DNA of 42,309 bases from Pontibacter aydingkolensis (GTDB lineage Bacteria > Bacteroidota > Bacteroidia > Cytophagales > Hymenobacteraceae): contig NZ_JAHYXK010000026.1 of NCBI RefSeq assembly GCF_019443125.1, positions 1 to 42,309 on the forward strand, written 5' to 3'. The translations under genes and the position numbers were made by a program. The notes under the pieces are model-generated. The model worked only from the letters and a program-made list of their open reading frames with translations. It did no database searches and was not told the origin of the DNA. Shown here one piece after another: positions 1 through 8,274 of the stretch; positions within the stretch are counted from its first letter, which is position 1, and the number at the start of each line of letters is the position of its first letter.

Positions 1-102
1 GGCTTCTTCCCCAGGAAGATCCATGCCGTCACAGCCGAAGGATTCATCCTAAAGCTAATCCTCTTTATCTTCGCCTACACGCTAGCTCAAGTAATTGAGT
101 AG
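1..102 (+). CDS. IS982-like transposase, C-terminal fragment (5' end outside window)
   Basis: Frame 1 is open from the first base to a TAG at 100-102 and gives about 33 residues containing PRKIHAVTAEGF and a hydrophobic tail ending QVIE. From memory, the pattern R-K/S-I-H-A-V-T-x-x-G-F followed by a hydrophobic helix is the usual end of IS982-family transposases in Bacteroidota. Just after the stop, CTCAAG (87-92) and CTTGAG (111-116) form an inverted pair that may belong to the element's terminal repeat. No codon bias or longer domain can be judged from so short a piece. The family call is moderate; that this is a transposase end is more secure. Confidence 0.5.
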   Translation, partial: GFFPRKIHAVTAEGFILKLILFIFAYTLAQVIE

Positions 103-245
103 CTCGCAACTTGAGTTAATTATGAATGAGTGAATGAGGAAATAATCATGATTAACTAATGTTGTTCACAGACTGCTTATTAACTGTACCTGAAAATAAT
201 GTTTCAAGTAAAGAATTCATCATTATTAGTTACTCAATCATTATT
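103..245. other. AT-rich spacer, probable IS end
   Basis: This stretch is very AT-rich, with no credible gene. It lies between the transposase stop and the stop of the leftward ABC ATPase gene. The IS end probably falls within the first 20-30 bases, but a terminal inverted repeat cannot be confirmed because the other end is outside the window. Confidence 0.35.
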
Positions 246-944
246 CTAATCCTTATTAATTACAGACGTTACCTGATCAGAGACAACTGCGCCTCCTTTA
301 ATGCGGATGATGCGATCTGTTTTCTCGGCCAGTTCCAGGTCGTGTGTTACTAGTACCAGCGTGGTGCCAGCTTCGCGATTCAGGTCGAACAGCAGATTTT
401 CTACCTTCTGCCCTGTTTCCTCATCCAAATTACCGGTGGGTTCATCTGCAAAAAGTATAGTTGGTTTGTTTGAGAAAGCCCTTGCCAAGGAAACGCGTTG
501 TTGCTCGCCACCGGAAAGCTGTGTCGGGTAATGGTCGTAACGCTCTGCCAGACCTACCCGCTCCAATAGCTCCATAGCTTGTTTGTGTACATTTCGCTCT
601 CCGCGGAGTTCCAGTGGCACCATTACATTTTCTACGGCTGTTAAAGTAGAAATCAACTGAAAGTTCTGAAAAATAAAGCCTACGTATTGGTTGCGTACCT
701 GTGCGCGTTCATCCTCCGAGAGGTTATCCAGTTTAATTCCGTTAAGTACCACAGAGCCAGAAGAAGCTCTGTCGAGGCCGGCGCAAAGGCCCAGCAACGT
801 GGTTTTGCCGCTACCCGACGGGCCAACAATGGCGCAGGTATCACCGGCCTGAAGCGAAAAATTTATACCTTGCAGAACTGTTAGCGGGTGATTTCCACTG
901 TAGTATGTTTTTTCGAGATCTTTAATTTCTAGTATGACAGACAC
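246..944 (-). CDS. ABC transporter ATP-binding protein, LolD/YbbA type
   Basis: A 232-residue ATPase of the family that energises MacB/LolCDE/YbbAP-type systems, which act on envelope substrates rather than taking up nutrients. All nucleotide-binding motifs are visible: Walker A GPSGSGKTT (about residues 41-49), Q-loop FQNFQL, signature LSGGEQQR, Walker B ILFADEPTGNLD and the H-loop VTHD. The length is normal for a stand-alone ATPase. It is transcribed divergently from a TesA-like esterase, the same pairing as E. coli ybbA and tesA. No permease gene is in the window. A permease would be expected downstream (left), where an IS transposase end now sits, so the partner is either elsewhere or was displaced. 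The family is certain; the substrate is unknown. Confidence 0.88.
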   Translation of the reverse strand: MSVILEIKDLEKTYYSGNHPLTVLQGINFSLQAGDTCAIVGPSGSGKTTLLGLCAGLDRASSGSVVLNGIKLDNLSEDERAQVRNQYVGFIFQNFQLISTLTAVENVMVPLELRGERNVHKQAMELLERVGLAERYDHYPTQLSGGEQQRVSLARAFSNKPTILFADEPTGNLDEETGQKVENLLFDLNREAGTTLVLVTHDLELAEKTDRIIRIKGGAVVSDQVTSVINKD

Positions 945-1086
945 GTATGTAGATGTTAAGGTAGTATGGAACGTACATTACTGGCACTTTATTTACGTTG
1001 CCAATGCTGTAAAAACTGGTAAACCTGTATTTTACGTTATTGTTTAATATAGAGCCAAGTATAAATTTAAGAAACTAAGTGTATTT

Positions 1087-1806
1087 ATGATTCTAAAACG
1101 TAATTTTTTCATCATCCTTTTGGCCTTTGTGTTCAGCTTTGCTGCATGCAGCGAGGCTGATAGGTCTACAGCTATAACCGAAGAACGTGAAACAGATACA
1201 GTTGCAGAGGCTGAAGCAAAAAATGAAAAATCAGAAAGAACCAGAAACATCCTGTTTTTTGGCAACAGCCTGACCGCCGGTTATGGTCTGGAGCCGGACC
1301 AGGCTTTCCCGGCTCTGATTCAGCATAAGATTGACTCCCTTTATTTACCTTACAAAGTAGTAAATGCCGGTGTTAGTGGTGAGACCTCTGCAGGCGGTAA
1401 GAGCCGGATCAACTGGCTACTGAAACAGCCTATCGATGTATTTGTGCTGGAACTGGGTGCAAACGACGGCCTCAGGGGTATTGATCCTTCTGAAACTTAT
1501 AAAAACCTGCAGACCATAATACAGAAAGTACGCGAAAAAAACCCGGAAGCCCAGATCATACTTGCCGGTATGCAGATTCCGCCTAGCATGGGCCAGAAGT
1601 ATACCAACGAGTTCCGGAATGTATTTATAAACCTCGCTGAAGAAGAGAATGTTGCCTTAATCCCTTTTCTGCTGGAAGGTGTTGCCGGTATGCCTAAACT
1701 TAACCAGGCAGATGGTATTCACCCTACTGTTGAGGGGCAAAAGATACTGGCAGAGAATGTATGGGCTGTAATGGAAGATATGCTTAAGGTTCCCGCAGTC
1801 CAGTAA
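1087..1806 (+). CDS. TesA-like arylesterase / GDSL (SGNH) lipoprotein
   Basis: A 239-residue SGNH-family esterase, probably a periplasmic or membrane-anchored acyl-ester hydrolase like TesA. The N-terminus is a lipoprotein signal with lipobox FAAC (lipidated Cys about residue 21), followed by a Glu/Ala-rich linker. Block I is FFGNSLTAGYG with the catalytic Ser about residue 61; the usual GDSL Asp is replaced by Asn, which I recall as common in this branch. Block III is GAND, and block V is DGIHPT near the C-terminus with catalytic Asp about 209 and His about 212. It is divergent from the ABC ATPase, matching the conserved ybbA/tesA neighbourhood. A hairpin terminator follows at 1826-1861. The substrate cannot be inferred. 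Confidence 0.88.
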   Translation: MILKRNFFIILLAFVFSFAACSEADRSTAITEERETDTVAEAEAKNEKSERTRNILFFGNSLTAGYGLEPDQAFPALIQHKIDSLYLPYKVVNAGVSGETSAGGKSRINWLLKQPIDVFVLELGANDGLRGIDPSETYKNLQTIIQKVREKNPEAQIILAGMQIPPSMGQKYTNEFRNVFINLAEEENVALIPFLLEGVAGMPKLNQADGIHPTVEGQKILAENVWAVMEDMLKVPAVQ

Positions 1807-1825
1807 AATTATCCTTACTTGTATA

Positions 1826-1861
1826 AAGTCGCCTGTTCATTCATGTGCAGGCGATTTTTTT
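1826..1861 (+). terminator. Rho-independent terminator after the esterase gene
   Basis: TCGCCTG (1829-1835) pairs with CAGGCGA (1848-1854) around a 12-base loop and is followed by a T-run. Three As before the stem can pair with the Ts. It lies 20 bases after the esterase stop codon. Confidence 0.85.
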
Positions 1862-2114
1862 GGTTAAATAACTCAAGTTTCGTTATATTATTTTATACTT
1901 TTTATACTTTCCCGAAGTATAAATTTAATATTTTATAGTTGATAATCAATTATATATAGCAAGCAGATTGGCTGTTGAGAAAAAAATACAGAAATTTATA
2001 TATCCTCAGGCAACCTATAGTATGGTATTCTACATCTAAGGGTTAAAGAGCCAAATAAAGCTCTAAAATTGTAAAGTATACCTAACAGCAGCATTTGATA
2101 ATTTTTTACAAATC
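1862..2114. promoter_or_regulatory. AT-rich leader of the sigma-factor operon with clustered AAGTATA words
   Basis: No gene is visible in this spacer. It carries TATACTT at 1894-1900 and 1903-1909 and AAGTATA at 1915-1921. The last two form a perfect 7-base inverted pair around a 5-base loop. A further AAGTATA lies near 2074 and a small hairpin AGAGC...GCTCT near 2046-2063. The promoter of the sigma/anti-sigma/OMP operon must be here, but no convincing TTG-N19-21-TAnnTTTG pair was found. Confidence 0.4.
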
Positions 2115-2648
2115 GTGTCGGAATCGGAGTTAATAGCGGGATGCCAGAAGGCTGATAGTAAAGCACAGAAGATGCTGTACGAACAGTATGCCTCTAAAAT
2201 GTACGGCGTGTGCTTGCGTTACCTCAAGAACGACATGGATGCGGAAGAAGCACTGCTGAACGGGTTTATGAAAATTTACCAGAACATTGATCGCTTTGAG
2301 GCTAAAGGAAGTTTTGAAGGATGGGTACGCCGAATTATGGTAAACGAAGCCCTGGCTTTTTTAAGAAAGAAAGAGCCGCTGCACCTGGCCATAGAAGACA
2401 GCCACATACAGGTTGCCGGAGCAAGTAGTGCCGACAATGATTTGGCTGAAGGAGAATTAATGGAGTTGTTGCATACATTACCTGCAGGTTACAGAGCAGT
2501 TTTTAACCTTTATGCAATTGAAGGATACTCACACAAAGAAATTGCGGACATGCTCGGTATTAACGAAGGCACATCCAAATCGCAGTTAAGCAAGGCCCGC
2601 GCCATGCTACAGCGCAGATTAGAAGGACAAAGTGCCATAGCCGTTTAA
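2115..2648 (+). CDS. ECF-subfamily RNA polymerase sigma factor
   Basis: A 177-residue extracytoplasmic-function sigma factor that would direct RNA polymerase to a small regulon. Region 2 covers about residues 20-85 (LRYLKNDMDAEEALLNGFMKI, then FEGWVRRIMVNEALAFLRKK). Region 4 covers about 118-172 and includes the helix-turn-helix YSHKEIADMLGINEGTSKSQLSKAR. Regions 1.1 and 3 are absent, as usual for the group. The start is a GTG at 2115 giving MSESELIAGCQ; related proteins begin M-x-E-x-E-L-I-x-G-C, which supports it. It is followed after 15 bases by a membrane protein and then an outer-membrane protein, a gene order often seen in Bacteroidota. The neighbouring OMP may be a target; that is inference. 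Confidence 0.92.
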   Translation: MSESELIAGCQKADSKAQKMLYEQYASKMYGVCLRYLKNDMDAEEALLNGFMKIYQNIDRFEAKGSFEGWVRRIMVNEALAFLRKKEPLHLAIEDSHIQVAGASSADNDLAEGELMELLHTLPAGYRAVFNLYAIEGYSHKEIADMLGINEGTSKSQLSKARAMLQRRLEGQSAIAV

Positions 2649-2663
2649 GAAAAGGAGGATACC

Positions 2664-3536
2664 ATGAAACCAGAAGACATAGACAAAATATTTAAAGAGC
2701 GTTTGGGCAACACCTCTCCCACTCCTCCCCTAGACCTGTGGAGCAAACTGCAGGACAGAATGGAGGATGAGATGCCACGCCAGAGCCTGCTGACAGAGGA
2801 AAAGAAAGAAGAAAAGAAAAGCTTTCTGTGGATCTACTCTTCTATCGCGGCTTCGCTATCGTTATTGCTTGCTGTTGGTGTGGTGTTCTATAACATTAAA
2901 ACCACGCCAGAGATAAGCGAGCAGTTAGCAGATAAAGACAAAGTTCTACTTCAGGAATCGCCTGCTTACAAAGCCCCTGCTACAGAGACTTTGGCACAGG
3001 CAGAAATAAAATCTGAAAAAAATTCTGAGACCCAGGCAACCGAAGATGCAGCCCCTGCATCTAGTATTGCAGAACCGGTTGAGAAACCAGCTACCATAGC
3101 AAAGGCAACAAAAGCTGTACAGCAAACAAAAGCGGCCCAAGTTATAGAAGCTCCTCAACCAACGGCAAATGTGCAGCAGGCCATTGCCGCTACTACCCCG
3201 GTAACTGAAAAACCAGCAGAAACAGCAACGGTAGTGCCAACTGGCAAACCGGTTATGTCGTCTGCCCTGGCTGTCAGCTCCGACATGAATGCCCGACCTG
3301 TAGAGATCACGATTAAGCGCGCTGCTACCCTAACTGTCGCAACAGCAGAGGTAGAAGAGAGCGAACCAAGTGGTCTCGACAAGAAAGCCAGGCTTGCTAA
3401 AAATATCTTTAAGCAGGCACGTAACCTGGCTAATGGCGAGCAGGTGCAATTGGCAGACCTTGGTATACGTGCCGACAGAGTGGCGCTGGAAACACAGATC
3501 GGGAAACAAAAATTTTCAAAAGTAATTAATCTCTAA
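2664..3536 (+). CDS. Single-pass membrane protein, candidate anti-sigma factor
   Basis: A 290-residue protein with a short acidic/basic cytoplasmic N-terminus (about 1-52), one membrane helix at about 54-77 (IYSSIAASLSLLLAVGVVFY), and a long Ala/Thr/Pro/Glu-rich low-complexity periplasmic stretch before a more ordered C-terminus of about 70 residues. An unusually good Shine-Dalgarno, AAGGAGG (2652-2658), precedes the ATG, which is rare in this window. The position directly after an ECF sigma gene and the topology suggest an anti-sigma factor. No zinc-binding HxxxCxxC motif is present, so it is not a classical ZAS-domain protein. Function is inferred from context only. Confidence 0.6.
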   Translation: MKPEDIDKIFKERLGNTSPTPPLDLWSKLQDRMEDEMPRQSLLTEEKKEEKKSFLWIYSSIAASLSLLLAVGVVFYNIKTTPEISEQLADKDKVLLQESPAYKAPATETLAQAEIKSEKNSETQATEDAAPASSIAEPVEKPATIAKATKAVQQTKAAQVIEAPQPTANVQQAIAATTPVTEKPAETATVVPTGKPVMSSALAVSSDMNARPVEITIKRAATLTVATAEVEESEPSGLDKKARLAKNIFKQARNLANGEQVQLADLGIRADRVALETQIGKQKFSKVINL

Positions 3537-3548
3537 CCCTACAAAACG

Positions 3549-4676
3549 ATGAAACGAGTACTACTTATCATGGCCATATTCATGGCCACCGTGACCGGTG
3601 TGTCTGCCAAAGGCGGTCTTACCGTGAAAGAGCGACTAACTTCTGAGCAGGATACGATTGTTGTGAAAATGGCAAACGGCGCCAAATTGATCCTTCAACT
3701 GCAGAATATAGAGCAATTAAAGGCTTTTCAGACTTACAGCCTCGACTCGCTGATGCGTGAACTGAACAAGTATGTAGATCAGGTTGATCAGATGGAGAAC
3801 ACTACTGGAAACAAGGACCTCACGGTAACATTTAACACAGCTAAGGCTGCCGACGGTAAATCTGAAGAAATAACAGTAACTGTACAGGAGCAGGATAAGA
3901 AAACCGGCGATGTTAAAAAAGAGCGCCACGAGATCCGCATTAACAAATCTTTTAAAATTGATGTGGAAGTAGAAGAAGATGGCGACAATACCAAAGTAAA
4001 TGTAAACGTGCCAGATAAAGCCCAGCGCGACAGCACACGTGCCGCTTACAAAGAAAGCCATTATAAAGCCTCTAAGTTTAACTTTGACGTGGACCTGGGT
4101 TATAACAACTTCCTCAGTACAAATGACAACCAGGTACCAGACCTTAAAACACTAGGATCAAGATATGTGAGCCTTAACCTGCACCTGAACAACCAGATTG
4201 GTGGCCGTAAAAGCCCGTTCTACATCGTGTCAGGTTTCGAGTTTGCCTTCAACAACTTTATGTTCGACGATGACATTGTTGTGACTGATGTAAACAAGGT
4301 AACCACTTTTACAGAGCTGACTGATCGTAATTTCGAGAAATCTAAACTGACTTATTCTTCTGTTAACATCCCGATTATGCCAATGCTAAAGTTTAAGCGC
4401 GAAAATGGTAAAGATGGATTTTTAATTGGCGCAGGTGGTTTTGCCGGATATCGTTTGGGTAGCCATACAAAACTGAAATACCAGGAAGAAGGCAAAACTG
4501 AGAAAGATAAAACCCGCGATAACTTTAACCTGAGTGATTTTCAGTATGGCCTGGAAGGTGTCATCGGATACGGAAGCCTGAACATGTTCGTAAAGTATAA
4601 CATGAACGATGTGTTCAAAGATAACCGCGGCCCTCAGGCTAATGTTATCAGCTTCGGATTAAGGCTGCTTAACTAA
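3549..4676 (+). CDS. Outer-membrane beta-barrel protein of the sigma-factor operon
   Basis: A 375-residue exported protein with an N-terminal signal peptide (MKRVLLIMAIFMATVTGVSA). Residues about 25-165 are a soluble Lys/Asp/Glu-rich region with alternating beta-like segments. From about 170 there is a repeating pattern of amphipathic strands and turns (NFDVDLGYNNFLS, YVSLNLHLNNQIG, FYIVSGFEFAFNNFMF) typical of a small PorT/OprF-like barrel, ending GLRLLN. It is the third gene of the sigma/candidate anti-sigma set, 12 bases downstream of the second, and is followed by a strong terminator. It may be the sensor or the output of the signalling set. No ligand can be proposed. Confidence 0.72.
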   Translation: MKRVLLIMAIFMATVTGVSAKGGLTVKERLTSEQDTIVVKMANGAKLILQLQNIEQLKAFQTYSLDSLMRELNKYVDQVDQMENTTGNKDLTVTFNTAKAADGKSEEITVTVQEQDKKTGDVKKERHEIRINKSFKIDVEVEEDGDNTKVNVNVPDKAQRDSTRAAYKESHYKASKFNFDVDLGYNNFLSTNDNQVPDLKTLGSRYVSLNLHLNNQIGGRKSPFYIVSGFEFAFNNFMFDDDIVVTDVNKVTTFTELTDRNFEKSKLTYSSVNIPIMPMLKFKRENGKDGFLIGAGGFAGYRLGSHTKLKYQEEGKTEKDKTRDNFNLSDFQYGLEGVIGYGSLNMFVKYNMNDVFKDNRGPQANVISFGLRLLN

Positions 4677-4713
4677 AAAGTATAAAAGAGTTTGTTTGTG
4701 ATTAAGGTGAACG

Positions 4714-4743
4714 AAAAGAGGAGCCCTGGAGCTCCTCTTTTTT
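4714..4743. terminator. Terminator between convergent OMP and RNA methyltransferase genes
   Basis: AAAAGAGGAGC (4714-4724) and GCTCCTCTTTT (4731-4741) form a perfect 11-bp stem with a 6-base loop, followed by Ts. It lies between two convergent genes and has U-tracts on both strands, so it is probably bidirectional. Confidence 0.88.
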
Positions 4744-4744
4744 G

Positions 4745-5491
4745 TTACGCGTTCCGTTTAAAATTATCAATGATGATGGCGGTTGCTGTGGCTACATTAA
4801 GAGACTCTGCTTTTCCGAATGCAGGAATTTTGATAAGTTGATTTATTTGGCCTGCTACTTCGGGGCGTATACCGTTTGCTTCGTTGCCCAGTACCAGTAT
4901 GCCCTCCGGCTTAAGCTTCATCTTATGCAGGTTTTCTCCGGCAAGCGAGGCCCCGTAAATTTTATACTTAGTTGTATACTGTGCCAGCCATTCCGTCAGG
5001 TTTACATAATGTACGTTAATCCTGGTAAACGAACCCATGGTGGCAGCGATAACTTTGGGATTATAAAAATCGGCACAACTCTCAGAACATACAACATGCT
5101 CAATGCCATACCAGTCGGCTATACGGATAATGGTGCCCAGGTTGCCCGGGTCGCGTATGTCGTCAAGCGCAATCACAAAATCTTTTTCCTGTAGCGTAAG
5201 GTGCGGAAGCTTTCGCATACTTGCCACTGCCAGCGCAGCGTTATTACTGGCGAAGGTGCCTGCAGCCACCAGGTCTTTTTCTGTAACTATATCATACTTA
5301 AACCCTTTGTGCAGCAGGGCGGCATGTTCTTGCCTAAAAGATTCGGTTACAAACAGGTGCTGAATCTCAAAATCGGACTGCAGTAACTCCAGCACACTTT
5401 TTGCGCCCTCTACCACAAAGGCTTGGTGTTGGCTGCGGTATTTTTTTACTTGCAACGATTTAACGTATTTTACAATTGCTTTAGAGAACAT
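4745..5491 (-). CDS. TrmH/SpoU-family RNA 2'-O-methyltransferase
   Basis: A 248-residue SPOUT-class methyltransferase that would methylate a ribose 2'-hydroxyl in rRNA or tRNA. The N-terminal part (SLQVKKYRSQHQAFVVEGAKSVLELL) is the substrate-binding SpoU_sub_bind-like domain. The C-terminal knot shows ALDDIRDPGNLGTIIRIADWYG, VIAATMGSFTRINVHYVNL, GILVLGNEANGI and SLNVATATAIIIDNF, matching SpoU motifs 1-3. I start at the ATG giving MFSKAIVKYVKSLQ; a longer open frame to 5539 would overlap the opposite-strand gene and adds a non-homologous tail. It is back-to-back with the Omp85 gene, with only 14 bp between start codons. The exact RNA target is unknown. Confidence 0.9.
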   Translation of the reverse strand: MFSKAIVKYVKSLQVKKYRSQHQAFVVEGAKSVLELLQSDFEIQHLFVTESFRQEHAALLHKGFKYDIVTEKDLVAAGTFASNNAALAVASMRKLPHLTLQEKDFVIALDDIRDPGNLGTIIRIADWYGIEHVVCSESCADFYNPKVIAATMGSFTRINVHYVNLTEWLAQYTTKYKIYGASLAGENLHKMKLKPEGILVLGNEANGIRPEVAGQINQLIKIPAFGKAESLNVATATAIIIDNFKRNA

Positions 5492-5505
5492 AGCCGGATA
5501 AACGT

Positions 5506-7968
5506 TTGAAATCACGAGTATACATATACGCGCTTGCATTTACAATTCTGCTCATTATGGGTTGCGTACCTACCAGGTACCTCGGCGAGAATGAGCAGTT
5601 ACTTGTAAGTATAAAACCTGAAGGGCTTGATCTGGTAGATGCTACTGCTATTCAGCCACTTTACCGGCAGGATCCAAATCGTTTGGTGTTTGGGTCTGCA
5701 CCTTACCTGGCGCTTTATAACTTCGGTAAAAAGTTTTACGACCCACCAAAAATTCAGCAGAAGATACAGGAGCAGGAAGCAAAGCGCGAGGAGAAGATTG
5801 CAGAAGCCGGTACAGATACCACAAAAATCGTTAAAATTCGAAATAGGTTTGATAACCGGATAGAACGCCTGGAAACAAAGCTGAAAGAAGGTAATTTTTT
5901 AATGCAGATCGGTGAGCCACCTGCTATTTACGACTCTGTGCAGATGCAGCGTACCGTAGAGCAGATTGATATTTACCTTAACTCAAAGGGTTTCTTTAAC
6001 AGTGAGACCAGCTACACAAAAGAGGTTAAAAATGATAAGCTTGTTTACATTACTGTTAATATTGATGAACATAGTCCCTATCGTTACTCCGAATTTACCT
6101 ACACTATACCCGATACTGCTATCAGGCGCCATGTACTGAGTAGCTCAAACAGGTCTCTTTTACAGCTTGGCGAAATTTATGATGAAAACACCCTGTCTGC
6201 TGAAAGGGACAGAATTTATAACCTGCTCCGTAACCGTGGCTACTATGATTTTGCGCGGGCTTATATAGAGTTTCTGGTAGATACTACCCAAGTTGGTAAC
6301 CTTGCTCAGGTAAATACTATCATCCAAAACCCAGAGCAAGGCGATCGGCATAAAGTATATACTATCAAAAATGTATACTTTAAATCTGATGTAGACCGGT
6401 TTGGCATACCCCGCGATACCATAAAGTATAACGGTATAAATTACATGGCTTACAAGCACCGTTATGCTAAAGATATTCTCGATCAGAAAATTGATATAGC
6501 GTCAGGGCAGCCATACAGTCAGTTAAAAACTACCATTACGCAGCGTAATCTTTCTAGTCTGGATGTGTTTCAATTTAATAACGTGTTGTATAACAAGGTA
6601 TTGTCTCCTTATGATTCGGTTTACCAGCTAAACGCGTTCATTAATGCAGTGCCAGCCAAAAAGTTTCAGGAAACAACAGAGTTAGGTGTAAACTTTACTG
6701 AGCGCAGACCCGGGCCATTTACAAGCATACGCTTGCGGGTAAGGAATATTTTTGGCGGTGCCGAGAACCTGGACATTGGCCTTTATGGTGGCCTGGAAGG
6801 TCAGATAGCCCTATCTGAGACTGCTGAAACTGTTATGATAAAGGAGTACGGGGGCAATGTATCGCTTACCTTTCCGGTTATTCTAGTGCCTTTCACTAAT
6901 AAGAGCCTGCTTTCTAACTTTAACCCGAGGACCCGGTTTTATACCGGCATCACTTCCGAAGACCGGACGGAGTATAAGCGCCTAAGTTACCAGTTGGGCC
7001 TTGATTATATCTGGCAGCAATATAGAAGCCCGTCACAGCCACCTGTGATGCAGTACATTTTCTCACCTGTAAATTTTAATATCATAAATGTAAGCAGGTT
7101 AGATCCTACGTTTCTGGCTTACCTGGAAAACTTTAGTAACAGCAGGTCTTTAGCAGAGAGTTTTGAGAGTGCCTTGCTGTCGTTTATGTCGTTTAACTTT
7201 ATATTTAACACAAACGATTTTGCCCAAACCAGAAATGCCAGATACTTCAGAACGCAGGCAGAGATAGGTGGTTTAAGCCAGCAACTCGGGCTTAACATGA
7301 ATGTTGGTGATCTAAGAACTTTCCAGTATGCCAGGTTAAACCCTGACTACCGCCGCTACATTCCGCTTGGGGGCAAACGCCTGTTTGCGTACAGGCTTAA
7401 CACAGGTGTTGCAAAGCCGCTATTTAATTCAGATGTGTTGCCCTACGATAAGCACTTTTTTGCTGGTGGCGCCTCCAGTGTACGGGCCTGGCAGTCAAGG
7501 CGCTTAGGGCTTGGTTCTTTCTTTGCTACAACCCCGGCAAAAGACGAAAATGGTAATCCATTAATAGGTGATGATGGAGAACCTGTACTGGTGCGAAATT
7601 TTAATGCTGAACAACCTGGCGAGGTTTTACTGGAAGGTAGTGCAGAGTACCGCTTTAATATGTTCAGCTTTATAAACGGTGCTGTATTTGTAGATGCAGG
7701 CAATGTATGGCTGCTTGATAAAGATGCTTCTAAACCAGGTGCCAATTTCGAATTTAACCGTTTCTATAAAGAGATTGCCGTAGGTACAGGATTCGGTGTT
7801 CGCTTCGATCTATCTGTAGTAGTGCTCCGTTTTGATATTGCCACCAAAGTATACGACCCGGCAGGCATAGGAAGCGATAAGTTTGTGTTTGACAACTTCA
7901 AGTTCTCACAGATCTTTACACGAAACAACCAGACCTCATTGAATATTGGTATCGGCTATCCATTCTAG
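5506..7968 (+). CDS. TamL-like BamA/TamA-family outer-membrane lipoprotein
   Basis: An 820-residue Omp85-superfamily protein with POTRA-like periplasmic segments (about 150-330, including YNLLRNRGYYDF) and a C-terminal 16-strand surface-antigen barrel from about 400 to the terminal residues GIGYPF. The last Phe is typical of BAM substrates. FFAGGASSVRAWQSRRLG is the conserved VRGY/F-like lid-lock region. Unlike BamA it begins with a lipoprotein signal (ALAFTILLIMGC, lipobox IMGC), the hallmark of the TamL variant described in Bacteroidota. The start is TTG at 5506; the next ATG falls inside the lipobox and would destroy it. Expected role: inserting or exporting proteins or lipids at the outer membrane. 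No TamB partner is adjacent. Confidence 0.85.
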   Translation: MKSRVYIYALAFTILLIMGCVPTRYLGENEQLLVSIKPEGLDLVDATAIQPLYRQDPNRLVFGSAPYLALYNFGKKFYDPPKIQQKIQEQEAKREEKIAEAGTDTTKIVKIRNRFDNRIERLETKLKEGNFLMQIGEPPAIYDSVQMQRTVEQIDIYLNSKGFFNSETSYTKEVKNDKLVYITVNIDEHSPYRYSEFTYTIPDTAIRRHVLSSSNRSLLQLGEIYDENTLSAERDRIYNLLRNRGYYDFARAYIEFLVDTTQVGNLAQVNTIIQNPEQGDRHKVYTIKNVYFKSDVDRFGIPRDTIKYNGINYMAYKHRYAKDILDQKIDIASGQPYSQLKTTITQRNLSSLDVFQFNNVLYNKVLSPYDSVYQLNAFINAVPAKKFQETTELGVNFTERRPGPFTSIRLRVRNIFGGAENLDIGLYGGLEGQIALSETAETVMIKEYGGNVSLTFPVILVPFTNKSLLSNFNPRTRFYTGITSEDRTEYKRLSYQLGLDYIWQQYRSPSQPPVMQYIFSPVNFNIINVSRLDPTFLAYLENFSNSRSLAESFESALLSFMSFNFIFNTNDFAQTRNARYFRTQAEIGGLSQQLGLNMNVGDLRTFQYARLNPDYRRYIPLGGKRLFAYRLNTGVAKPLFNSDVLPYDKHFFAGGASSVRAWQSRRLGLGSFFATTPAKDENGNPLIGDDGEPVLVRNFNAEQPGEVLLEGSAEYRFNMFSFINGAVFVDAGNVWLLDKDASKPGANFEFNRFYKEIAVGTGFGVRFDLSVVVLRFDIATKVYDPAGIGSDKFVFDNFKFSQIFTRNNQTSLNIGIGYPF

Positions 7969-8023
7969 GACCATAGCTTAGGACCGGTAATTAAAGGGGA
8001 TTGATTGATTTAATTGATTTTTT

Positions 8024-8265
8024 TCTGAATCAGGATTTGCTTGATTAGAATCGGATAAGCAGGATTTTTTAGACCTCGCAGCGTTCGAAGGTCCTGCGAG
8101 TGTCTATTATTAGCTTATACTTTGTAGCTGCCAAAAAGCTCACGGGTTTTAAAACGCTGGGAAGTATGCTAATCAAATCACCTTTAACCTATTCAATCCA
8201 AGCCCTATTGATCTGCGGCCAATAATCCAGTGTATCAAATTTCATCCTTCAAATCCTGATTCAGA
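8024..8265. repeat. Long inverted repeat in the spacer after the Omp85 gene
   Basis: TCTGAATCAGGATTTG (8024-8039) and CAAATCCTGATTCAGA (8250-8265) are perfect 16-bp inverted copies about 210 bp apart, with similar bases flanking them. The arms belong to an AATCAGGATT-like intergenic word that recurs near 18719 and 42006. No gene is visible between 7969 and 8368; the rest of the gap holds a hairpin (8071-8104) and a terminator (8275-8305). Confidence 0.6.
8071..8104. repeat. Palindromic intergenic hairpin
   Basis: AGAC-CTCGCAG (8071-8081) pairs with CTGCGAG-T-GTCT (8094-8104) with one bulged T and a 12-base loop. It has no T-tract and resembles REP-like hairpins of the form AGACCTCGCAGG...CCTGCGAGGTCT that I recall from Bacteroidota spacers. 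Confidence 0.6.
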
Positions 8266-8274
8266 CAAAATGAA

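Noticed and set aside
4742..5194. Open frame of about 150 codons on the plus strand opposite the RNA methyltransferase.
   Set aside because: It lies wholly antisense to a well-supported methyltransferase gene, and its protein has no family features.
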